Shown here: positions 1 through 5,449 of the stretch, piece after piece
How the letters are laid out: every line of letters starts with the position of its first letter
How positions within the stretch are numbered: position 1 is the stretch's first letter
Source of the DNA: Candidatus Falkowiibacteriota bacterium
Lineage (GTDB): Bacteria > Patescibacteriota > Patescibacteriia > UBA2591 > JABMQE01
Direction: 5' to 3'
Length of the DNA: 5,474 bases
Assembly (NCBI GenBank): GCA_013203415.1
Contig: JABMQE010000079.1
Coordinates: forward strand, 1-5,474
The notes under the pieces: generated by a model
Told to the model about the DNA's origin: nothing
Databases searched by the model: none
Seen by the model: the letters and a program-made list of their open reading frames with translations, nothing else
Translations under genes and position numbers: made by a program

Positions 1-783
1 GCCCGCTTTATTACCAAGGTCTTAAAAGACCAGGGTTATATTAATTTTGACGAACCCTTCAAAAAACTCAATCACCAAGGAATGATTTTAGCCGAAGATG
101 GTTCTAAAATGTCAAAATCAAAAGGCAATGTTGTTATCCCAGAAGATTATATAAAAAAATACGGCGCTGATGTTTTCCGCGCCTATGTTCTTTTCTTAGC
201 TCCTTTTGAAGACGGTGGTGCTTGGAATGATAAAGGGATTATGGGAGTGAAAAGATTCATAGACAAGGTTTGGGAACTTCAACAAAAAATCAAGAAAACA
301 AAAAATCAAGAAAACAAAACCGACAAAAATCTCGAACGAATAATCCACCAAACAATAAAAAAAGTCACCGAGGATATAGAGAACTTCCACTTCAACACCG
401 CTATATCAGCCCTCATGATTTTGGTTAACGAACTCACTCGTCAAAAACAATTATCAATTATCAATTATCAATTATCAATTATTCTTCTCTCACCATTTGC
501 GCCTCATCTGGCTGAAGAACTGTGGGAAGCTCTAGGAAACAAGAAGTCCATTTTCAACGAAAAATGGCCAAAATATAATCCCAAGCTCATCAAAGAAGAC
601 GAAATAGAACTTGTTATCCAAATAAACGGCAAAGTCCGCGATAAAGTTCGCGTCTCCGCCAACATCACCGAACCAGTTGCCAAGAAAAAAGCCCTCGAGT
701 CAGAAAAAATAAAAAAATGGGTTAAAGGCACACCAAAAAAAGTTATTTTCATAAAAGGTAAGTTGATAAATATTGTCACCTAA
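1..783 (+). CDS. leuS: Leucyl-tRNA synthetase, C-terminal part (5'-truncated by window edge)
   Basis: The reading frame is open from base 1 to the TAA at 781-783, giving 260 codons; the gene's start lies upstream. The enzyme charges tRNA-Leu with leucine in the cytoplasm (class Ia synthetase). Seen in window-relative residues: the KMSKS ATP-binding loop at 36-40 followed by KGNVV; the helical segment with ADVFRAYVLFLAP and the KRFIDKVWEL helix; the anticodon-binding-domain motif LLSPFAPHLAEELWEALG at about 163-180; and a complete C-terminal domain with IQINGKVRDKVRV, ending KVIFIKGKLINIV, as LeuRS proteins do. This C-terminal domain separates LeuRS from IleRS and ValRS. A short lysine/asparagine-rich stretch (KKTKNQENKTDKN) and a repeat-encoded peptide (QLSIINYQLSII) interrupt the anticodon-binding domain. 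The stop codon is 6 bases from the tsaC start, which suggests co-transcription. The identification is firm; only the N-terminal catalytic and editing domains are outside view. Confidence 0.96.
   Translation, partial: ARFITKVLKDQGYINFDEPFKKLNHQGMILAEDGSKMSKSKGNVVIPEDYIKKYGADVFRAYVLFLAPFEDGGAWNDKGIMGVKRFIDKVWELQQKIKKTKNQENKTDKNLERIIHQTIKKVTEDIENFHFNTAISALMILVNELTRQKQLSIINYQLSIILLSPFAPHLAEELWEALGNKKSIFNEKWPKYNPKLIKEDEIELVIQINGKVRDKVRVSANITEPVAKKKALESEKIKKWVKGTPKKVIFIKGKLINIVT
448..482 (+). repeat. Perfect heptanucleotide tandem repeat (CAATTAT)x5 inside leuS
   Basis: Five exact copies of CAATTAT occupy 35 bases. In the leuS frame they read as the seven-residue period QLSIINY, because 3 x 7 bases equals 7 codons. 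The units contain no stop codon in any plus-strand frame, whereas the complementary strand would contain TGA. The array sits immediately before the conserved LLSPFAPHLAEELWE helix of the anticodon-binding domain. Gain or loss of one or two units would shift the frame of an essential gene; a change of three would be frame-neutral. Confidence 0.95.
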
Positions 784-789
784 AGCCTT

Positions 790-1431
790 ATGCAAATTCA
801 AAAAATAAATCCAAAAAACTTTAAAGCTTTAGAGCTAGACACCGCCGTCAAGATTTTAAAATCTGGCGGCGTTATTGTCTATCCAACCGAAACCGCCTAT
901 GCCTTAGGTGCTGATTTCCAATCCAAAAAAGCTACGGATAAAATCTATAAAATAAAACACCGCCGCGCAAATTTTTTACTGCCCGCAATAGTTGCTAATA
1001 TATCAATGGCAAAAAAAATTGTTCACTTTAGTAAAAAAGCCCAAGACCTGGCCGACCGTTTCTGGCCCGGACCTGCCACTTTGGTTTTAGAAGTTAAACC
1101 AAAAATGTATGAATACACCAAAAAACCAGGCAACGAATTTTTAAGGCCCTATCGCAATCTCGCTCTTCGCGTTTCCAGCAACAAAATTGCCCAAAACCTT
1201 TCCAAAAAATTTGGCTGCGCCATTATTTCCACATCTGCCAACATTCATGGCAAAGATGCTTGCTATAGTGTTGAGGATGTCCTCGAACAACTGGGAGATA
1301 ATAAAGTAAAACCAGATTTAATTTTAGATGCCGGCCCCCTGCCAAAAGTAAAACCATCAGCCATCATCAAAGTCACCGGTGAAAAAGTAGAAATCCTACG
1401 GCCTGGACCGGTGAAGTTGAAATATCAATAA
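790..1431 (+). CDS. tsaC: Threonylcarbamoyl-AMP synthase (TsaC/Sua5/YrdC family)
   Basis: This 213-residue protein makes L-threonylcarbamoyladenylate from threonine, bicarbonate and ATP, the first step of the universal t6A37 modification of ANN-decoding tRNAs. Visible YrdC-fold signatures: the GGVIVYPTETAYALGA strand-loop at 26-41; the KHR triad at 56-58, matching the family's K-x-R nucleotide-binding motif; WPGPATLVL at 92-100; LALRVSS at 124-130; ISTSAN at 146-151; and the C-terminal substrate-lid region with a Ser at 190 (KPSAIIKV) and EILRPGPV near the end. The length fits the short TsaC form; the extra C-terminal Sua5 domain is absent. The ATG at 790 is used because it lies 6 bases after the leuS stop and leaves a normal short N-terminus. 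No Shine-Dalgarno-like purine motif precedes it. The later steps of t6A synthesis (TsaB/D/E) are not in the window. Confidence 0.95.
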   Translation: MQIQKINPKNFKALELDTAVKILKSGGVIVYPTETAYALGADFQSKKATDKIYKIKHRRANFLLPAIVANISMAKKIVHFSKKAQDLADRFWPGPATLVLEVKPKMYEYTKKPGNEFLRPYRNLALRVSSNKIAQNLSKKFGCAIISTSANIHGKDACYSVEDVLEQLGDNKVKPDLILDAGPLPKVKPSAIIKVTGEKVEILRPGPVKLKYQ

Positions 1432-1438
1432 TAGCTGT

Positions 1439-1463
1439 TGGTAGGTGATGGTATCACCTACCA
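1439..1463 (+). other. Hairpin 1 after tsaC (11-bp perfect stem, GGT loop)
   Basis: Bases 1439-1449 pair perfectly with 1453-1463, leaving the three-base loop GGT (1450-1452). The stem begins 8 bases after the tsaC stop. It is not followed by a T-run (the next bases are TAAGAGATG), so it is not a canonical intrinsic terminator. It could be a processing or mRNA-stabilising structure, or one arm of the larger intergenic element. Confidence 0.8.
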
Positions 1464-1495
1464 TAAGAGATGTTGCCTCCCCCGCATCCTTCATT

Positions 1496-1516
1496 GTGCG
1501 GGATACCATCCCGCAC
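1496..1516 (+). other. Hairpin 2 upstream of rsmA (9-bp perfect stem, ACC loop)
   Basis: Bases 1496-1504 pair perfectly with 1508-1516 around the loop ACC (1505-1507). The nine bases across its apex (GATACCATC, 1502-1510) are the exact reverse complement of the apex of hairpin 1 (GATGGTATC, 1447-1455). The two loops are therefore complementary. The upstream CCCGCA at 1481-1486 can pair with TGCGGG at 1497-1502, competing with this stem. Confidence 0.8.
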
Positions 1517-1573
1517 CAACTATAGCGTATCGCTTGTCTGCCAGCGAGTCAGAGGGCACGACTACCAACTATC

Positions 1574-2503
1574 ATGAACCTCACCAACCCAGAAACAATT
1601 AAAAATCTCTGTCGTAAATTTGGAATAAGGCCATCCCACAAGAATGGCCAAAATTTTTTAATAGACAAAAATGTTTTAGATAAACTTATCAAGTCAGCTA
1701 ACCTTAAACCAACCGACACCGTACTCGAAGTCGGCCCCGGCTTTGGCGTCATCACCCAAGAATTAGTTAAACATGCAAAAAAAGTTGTCGCTGTAGAATT
1801 AGATAAGGTCCTATCTCATTATTTAACTCAGTATTTCCAGCCAAAGGCTGGTCAGCCTCGGGCTGAAAATACTGACAACCTCGAAATTATTAATAAAGAC
1901 ATCTTAAAGCTCGATCCCTCATCCCTCACCTGTCCCGAGCAGAGTCGAGGGATGCCTCACCTGTCCCGAGCAGAGTCGAGGGATGCCTCACCTGTCCCGA
2001 GCAGAGTCGAGGGATGCCTCAAGGTAGTCTCCAACCTTCCATATCATTTAACATCTCGTTTCCTACGCAACATCCTCTCATCCTCGACAAAGCCAACCGA
2101 CATGACCCTTATTATTCAAAAAGAAGTTGCCGAAAGAATCTGCGCTAAACCCGGAGGGGATATGAGCTTGCTCTCCATTTCCGTGCAATTCTACGGTCAG
2201 CCTAAAATCATCGAAATAATAAAACCAGAAAGTTTTTGGCCATCGCCCGAAGTGGAGTCTGCTATCATTAAAATAGACAACATCAAACCTCGCAAAAACA
2301 TAGACGAAAAAAGATTTTTCCAGCTTGCTCGTATCGGCTTTTCTTCCCGTAGAAAAATGTTAAAAAACAACCTCGCTGTTGGCCTTGAAATAGGGGATAG
2401 CCAAGTCGAAAAAATCCTCAAATCCCAAGGTCTTAATATCAAAGTCCGAGCCCAGGATTTAAGCATTGAAAATTGGATAGAACTTAGCAAAATACTGGTT
2501 TAG
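1574..2503 (+). CDS. rsmA: 16S rRNA (adenine1518/1519-N6)-dimethyltransferase RsmA/KsgA, with repeat-encoded insertions
   Basis: A cytoplasmic SAM-dependent methyltransferase that dimethylates two adjacent adenines near the 3' end of 16S rRNA late in small-subunit assembly. Motifs over 309 residues: the N-terminal family signature KFGIRPSHKNGQNFLID (15-31); SAM motif I VLEVGPGFGVIT (50-61); acidic VELD (74-77); NKDILKLD (107-114); catalytic motif NLPYHLTS (154-161); FWPSPEVESAII in the second half; and the C-terminal GFSSRRKMLKNNL. All are intact, so the enzyme is probably active. It is longer than is usual for the family (about 260-290 residues). The excess lies at two repeat-derived sites: residues about 85-101 (a palindrome) and 119-149 (three 31-bp copies). 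The ATG at 1574 is chosen because it precedes the family N-terminal signature by about 14 residues. No Shine-Dalgarno motif is adjacent. The TAG stop falls inside a heptamer array. The gene follows tsaC on the same strand after 142 bases. Confidence 0.95.
   Translation: MNLTNPETIKNLCRKFGIRPSHKNGQNFLIDKNVLDKLIKSANLKPTDTVLEVGPGFGVITQELVKHAKKVVAVELDKVLSHYLTQYFQPKAGQPRAENTDNLEIINKDILKLDPSSLTCPEQSRGMPHLSRAESRDASPVPSRVEGCLKVVSNLPYHLTSRFLRNILSSSTKPTDMTLIIQKEVAERICAKPGGDMSLLSISVQFYGQPKIIEIIKPESFWPSPEVESAIIKIDNIKPRKNIDEKRFFQLARIGFSSRRKMLKNNLAVGLEIGDSQVEKILKSQGLNIKVRAQDLSIENWIELSKILV
1828..1875 (+). repeat. 48-base palindromic element forming a perfect three-way junction, inside rsmA
   Basis: An outer stem (1828-1836 with 1867-1875, 9 bp) encloses two adjacent hairpins: 1837-1842/1846-1851 with loop AAA, and 1852-1857/1861-1866 with loop TCG. 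Every base outside the two three-base loops is paired and none is left at the junction. It encodes the low-conservation peptide QYFQPKAGQPRAENT between the acidic VELD motif and the NLEIINKD strand of RsmA. Its 48-base length is a multiple of three. This design resembles small REP-like or cloverleaf palindromic elements; the family assignment is an inference. Confidence 0.85.
1929..2021 (+). repeat. Three exact tandem copies of a 31-bp unit inside rsmA
   Basis: Copies lie at 1929-1959, 1960-1990 and 1991-2021 and are identical. The unit begins CCTGTCCCGAGCAGAG and ends GAGGGATGCCTCA. It contains an imperfect inverted repeat (CCCGA facing TCGAGGG). Two ATCCCTC heptamers just upstream (1914-1927) are the reverse complement of the GAGGGAT in each unit. 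Because 31 is one more than a multiple of three, the copies are read in three successive frames and give unrelated peptides (TCPEQSRGMPH, LSRAESRDAS, PVPSRVEGCL). Their 93-base sum restores the frame before the catalytic NLPY motif. Similar GAGC-AGAGTCGA-GGG repeats and PEQSRG-like peptides are, from memory, common in candidate-phylum and other environmental genomes. Confidence 0.95.
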
Positions 2504-2562
2504 AAATTGGGCATTAGTCATTAGATTTTTATTAGAAATTAGTAACTAGAAATTAGAAATTT
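2499..2562 (+). repeat. Degenerate A/T-rich heptamer array (consensus ATTAGAA) after rsmA
   Basis: Successive seven-base units are TTTAGAA, ATTGGGC, ATTAGTC, ATTAGAT, then a TTTT interruption (2527-2530), then ATTAGAA, ATTAGTA, ACTAGAA, ATTAGAA and a partial ATTT. The first unit contains the rsmA stop codon (TAG at 2501-2503). In a coding frame such units would produce TAG stops, consistent with this array lying between genes while the stop-free CAATTAT array lies within leuS. It runs directly into the terminator stem. Confidence 0.8.
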
Positions 2563-2599
2563 AATCACGCACCAAAATTGATTTTGGTGCGTGATTTTT
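2563..2599 (+). terminator. Strong intrinsic terminator of the leuS-tsaC-rsmA group
   Basis: Bases 2563-2578 and 2581-2596 form a perfect 16-bp inverted repeat (AATCACGCACCAAAAT and its complement). The realistic loop is TTGA after the last A-T pair opens. The right arm leads into a T-run (2595-2599). It lies 59 bases after the rsmA stop and just before the next promoter, so it separates the two transcription units. Confidence 0.92.
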
Positions 2600-2613
2600 A
2601 TACACACCCCCCT

Positions 2614-2642
2614 TTGGAAACCAAGGATTTTTATGGTATAAT
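2614..2642 (+). promoter_or_regulatory. Sigma-70-type promoter with extended -10 for the VirB6-like gene
   Basis: The -35 element TTGGAA (2614-2619, 4 of 6 consensus positions) and a perfect -10 TATAAT (2637-2642) are separated by the ideal 17 bases. TGG immediately before the -10 gives the extended -10 form TGnTATAAT. The expected transcription start is about 2649, only some 5 bases before the first ATG at 2654. It sits directly downstream of the intrinsic terminator. Confidence 0.85.
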
Positions 2643-2653
2643 TTAATTAAGAA

Positions 2654-5449
2654 ATGATAAAACAAAAACTAATTAAAAGAGGCAAAATCAAGGCCCCAAT
2701 CTTTTGGGTTAAATTGTGGTTTATGAAACTAAAATCCAAAAAGAAAAAAATCTATATTATCTCTTCTTTCCTTGTTATCACACTGGCTGTCTTGTTGCTG
2801 CCGCGCCCTGCTTCTGCCGCTGCGGATTGGCTTATTTATGGCATCCTTGGCCCGATTTTTATGTGGATAATAGATTTCTTAGGCGGCCTTCTAATTGCTT
2901 TAATCCAAATCCTTATCGGCGTTGCCCAATACAACGACTTTCTTGATTCTCCTGCTGTTACCAAGGGCTGGATGGTCTTACGCGATATCGGCAATATGTT
3001 TTTTATTCTGGTTCTTTTAGTTATTGCTTTTGCCACTGTTCTTGGCAGCGAAAAGTACAACTACAAAAAATATCTTTTCCCTATGATTTACATGGCGGTT
3101 TTGATAAATTTTTCAAAAATGATTGCCGGCTTTTTTATCGATATCTCCCAGGTGATAATGCTCCAGTTTGTTAATGGCTTTAAGTATGCTGCCGCCGGCA
3201 ATCTTATCAGCTCTTTTGGCCTAAAAGATCTTTTGGCTATAAGAGAGCTTGATAAAGCTGCTGCCGCTGATATGAGTTCCGAAGTTTTAGTTTCTTTAAT
3301 GCTTGCCCTAGCCATGCTTATTGTTGCTGTTGTTGTTGTCGGGGTTATTGTTGTTGTTTTTTTATTAAGGATTATTGCCCTTTGGATTTTAGTTATTCTC
3401 TCGCCCATCGCTTATGTTGCCCATGCCACTCCGGGCGGCGAATCCTATTCTGGCATGTGGTGGAGCACCTTTAGCAAATATCTTATTGCCGGCCCAGCCC
3501 TGGCTTTTTTTCTCTGGATGTCTATGGCTGTCATGGCCATTAATCCTGCCAACCTAACTAAAACCACAAACATCAAGCCCACCTCGGGTATAGAAGATGT
3601 TGGCGCTGGCAGCGGCACGATCGCTTCCGGCGTTTCTGTCGGCATCGCAAAAGTTGGCAGTTCCGAACATATTCTAAGCTTTGCTATTTCTATCGGTCTT
3701 TTAATCGGCGCTCTTATGGCCACCCAAAAGCTCGGCGTAGCCGGCTCTAACATCGCCATGGCTGCCAAGGGTAAATTAGAAACCGCTGGCAAGCGCTTTG
3801 CCAAAGTCGGCCTTGGCATTGGTGCGGTTGCCGGCACTCCTTTTGGCTTGGCCGCCCTTGGTTTGGCTGGCGCCAAAGTTGCTGGCAAAGGCGCCCAGGC
3901 CGCTGTTAAACCCGGCATCCCTGCCTTGGGCCGAAAAATGGACCAAGGCCTAATGGGGCTCCAAAGAAAAGTTTTTAAATCCGAAAAACCAATAAGCTTC
4001 CGCCCTTCTGTCTGGAAAAAGGCCTGGGAAGCCCGCTCTGCCAAAAAAGAAAAAGAAAGATACTCTGTTGCCTCTGGCAAGGCCCAAGATGTTTTCGAAA
4101 ATGTTTTGAGCTTAGGCAAAGGCCAATCCCGTGAAGCCGACCGCGGCATCAGAAGCGAAGAAGCCGAAAGAGAAAAAGAAATTCTTTCTTCCGATGCCGA
4201 CGAGCTGGTTAAGGATTTTGATAAGGCAGTTGGTTCTAAAAACCGGCGCGATGCTGTTGCTATTGCCCGCAAACTTTTCCGCCAAAACGACGGCAACGAA
4301 ATCTTGGCAAAAATGGGCTACGAAACCGGGCTTGATGGCGTTCAAAATTTTATAGACGAAAAGTTTAAGCCGCTCCTAGGCGAGCAGGGCGCTTATCGTG
4401 TTGGCACCGACCTTTCCTATCTTTCCGAGGCCGGCGGCTGGTATAACTTAGCCAGAACTTACCGCTATAATGATGAAACTGGCAAGTTTATGAAAAATGA
4501 CGAAGAAGGCCAGGCCAAAGCTGTTGCCCAGGAATCAAACAAAATGGATCCCCAGATGCGGGCCAGAAACTTTGGCCGCGGCACTTATGTTAGAGAAGCC
4601 GACTTTGCAGTTGAAGGCGAGGATAGGCCTGCACGTTTCGATACCGGCCTTTCAGAATCTGGCGAAGGTTTAATTAGAGCTGATTCTGGTGCTCAGCTTA
4701 ACAGGGTCCAGCCCAAAACCAAAGCCACTTGGATGAATCATCTAGACGAAGTAAAAGAACTAAATGGGTCGATGTATAAGTTCTTAATAGAAGATGCTGT
4801 TAAATTAGGCGAAAAAGATTTTGAGTCTTTCATGGATTTGGCCAGCCCTCGTTTGGTTAATCTAACCCAAGAGCAACAGGCCATGTACGACGAAGGTGAT
4901 ATGGAGGGACTAGATGCCAGCGGCTTAACCAAAAACAACATGAAAAAACTCACCTACCAAGACATTGTCCGGCTTAACAATGAAAAAGCCGACTTTACCG
5001 AAGAAGACGAACTAACCGCTTCTGATAGCGGTTTCCAGGAAACCAGAGGCCAGGCCTTAACTTCTGTTAGTAATTTAGATAAAGGAACCGGCAGTTTTGG
5101 GGATGCCCTAAGTTCTACTGAAACAGCCCTAACCGATTTAACCGCTAAAATAGAAGAAATCGCCCAGGGACCAAATGCCAGTCAGAGCCAAAAAGACAAT
5201 GCCAGCCAAGAGGTAGCCAGAATCCAAAAAGATTTAATCGCTAAAATTAATACTGCCAGAACCGGCGGCGCTGGATTTGATAAAAAAGAAAATCAGAAAG
5301 AATTAATCAAGGAAATTACCGAAGAGCTAAACAAATATAGAATGAGCACCAAAACCATTGCTAAGGCAGGGGAGTCAAAAAAGCCAGAAGAAACAGATGA
5401 AGAAAGAGAAAACCGAGAAAGGATGCAGCAAGAAATGGATGACGATTAA
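2654..5449 (+). CDS. VirB6/TrbL-like multi-pass membrane protein with signal peptide and long charged C-terminal tail
   Basis: This 931-residue protein is probably the inner-membrane channel component of a type IV secretion or conjugation-like apparatus. Met24 (ATG at 2723) begins a textbook signal peptide: KLKSKKKK, a hydrophobic core at 33-49, then PRPASA with likely cleavage near 55. Hydrophobic segments follow at about 59-92, 108-131, 140-172, 211-258 (probably two helices), 275-296 and 340-357. The stretch LLRIIALWILVILSPIAYVAHATPG (237-261, internal), followed by a Trp-rich MWWSTFSKYLIAGP segment, resembles the R-LW-SP-A signature of VirB6/TrbL proteins. Residues 383-411 are Gly/Ala-rich and may touch the membrane. 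Residues 412-931 are hydrophilic, rich in K, E, D and Q, and unrecognised; the end (905-931) is almost entirely charged. The start is uncertain: the ATG at 2654 suits the promoter as a near-leaderless start, whereas Met24 gives the normal signal peptide. The membrane-core family call is moderate; the tail's function is unknown. The stop codon is TAA at 5447-5449. Confidence 0.6.
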   Translation: MIKQKLIKRGKIKAPIFWVKLWFMKLKSKKKKIYIISSFLVITLAVLLLPRPASAAADWLIYGILGPIFMWIIDFLGGLLIALIQILIGVAQYNDFLDSPAVTKGWMVLRDIGNMFFILVLLVIAFATVLGSEKYNYKKYLFPMIYMAVLINFSKMIAGFFIDISQVIMLQFVNGFKYAAAGNLISSFGLKDLLAIRELDKAAAADMSSEVLVSLMLALAMLIVAVVVVGVIVVVFLLRIIALWILVILSPIAYVAHATPGGESYSGMWWSTFSKYLIAGPALAFFLWMSMAVMAINPANLTKTTNIKPTSGIEDVGAGSGTIASGVSVGIAKVGSSEHILSFAISIGLLIGALMATQKLGVAGSNIAMAAKGKLETAGKRFAKVGLGIGAVAGTPFGLAALGLAGAKVAGKGAQAAVKPGIPALGRKMDQGLMGLQRKVFKSEKPISFRPSVWKKAWEARSAKKEKERYSVASGKAQDVFENVLSLGKGQSREADRGIRSEEAEREKEILSSDADELVKDFDKAVGSKNRRDAVAIARKLFRQNDGNEILAKMGYETGLDGVQNFIDEKFKPLLGEQGAYRVGTDLSYLSEAGGWYNLARTYRYNDETGKFMKNDEEGQAKAVAQESNKMDPQMRARNFGRGTYVREADFAVEGEDRPARFDTGLSESGEGLIRADSGAQLNRVQPKTKATWMNHLDEVKELNGSMYKFLIEDAVKLGEKDFESFMDLASPRLVNLTQEQQAMYDEGDMEGLDASGLTKNNMKKLTYQDIVRLNNEKADFTEEDELTASDSGFQETRGQALTSVSNLDKGTGSFGDALSSTETALTDLTAKIEEIAQGPNASQSQKDNASQEVARIQKDLIAKINTARTGGAGFDKKENQKELIKEITEELNKYRMSTKTIAKAGESKKPEETDEERENRERMQQEMDDD

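Larger units (their letters stand above)
1432..1573. repeat. Structured, repeat-rich intergenic element between tsaC and rsmA
   Basis: This 142-base gap holds no credible gene. It contains two strong hairpins (1439-1463 and 1496-1516), a direct repeat ACCAACTAT at 1515-1523 and 1564-1572, and an inverted counterpart GTTGGTAG at 1437-1444 facing CTACCAAC at 1562-1569. The outer inverted pair gives the block (1437-1569) the look of a small palindromic or MITE-like element placed directly against the rsmA start codon. It is richer in G+C than the flanking leuS/tsaC sequence. Whether it is a dispersed element or a 5' regulatory leader of rsmA cannot be settled from one copy. No clear promoter was found in it. 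Confidence 0.6.

Noticed and set aside
1439..1463. Hairpin after tsaC as an intrinsic terminator
   Set aside because: There is no T-run after the stem; the clear terminator of this gene group is at 2563-2599.
1432..1573. Internal promoter for rsmA
   Set aside because: Candidates such as TTGGTA with CATAAG, or TTGTGC with TATAGC, have poor -10 matches or wrong spacing, and they overlap hairpin arms.
1629..1649. Inverted repeat GGCCAT/ATGGCC near the rsmA 5' end
   Set aside because: It has only six base pairs with a nine-base loop, in codons for the conserved family signature; chance and coding constraint are enough.
1929..2021. Tandem 31-bp repeats as a CRISPR array
   Set aside because: The copies are directly contiguous with no spacers, lie within an intact rsmA frame, and no cas-like gene is present.
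1574..2503. rsmA as a pseudogene broken by repeat insertions
   Set aside because: The frame is open throughout, and every diagnostic motif before, between and after the insertions is intact.
3445..4296. 283-codon open frame on the minus strand, opposite the membrane-protein gene
   Set aside because: It lies wholly antisense to a well-supported gene, its translation has no recognisable motif, and it arises from the sense strand's Ala/Gly/Lys codon usage.
1..5449. UGA recoding, as in some candidate-phylum lineages
   Set aside because: The four genes end in TAA, TAA, TAG and TAA, and their frames are full length under the standard code without in-frame TGA, so there is no positive evidence; four genes are too few to judge.
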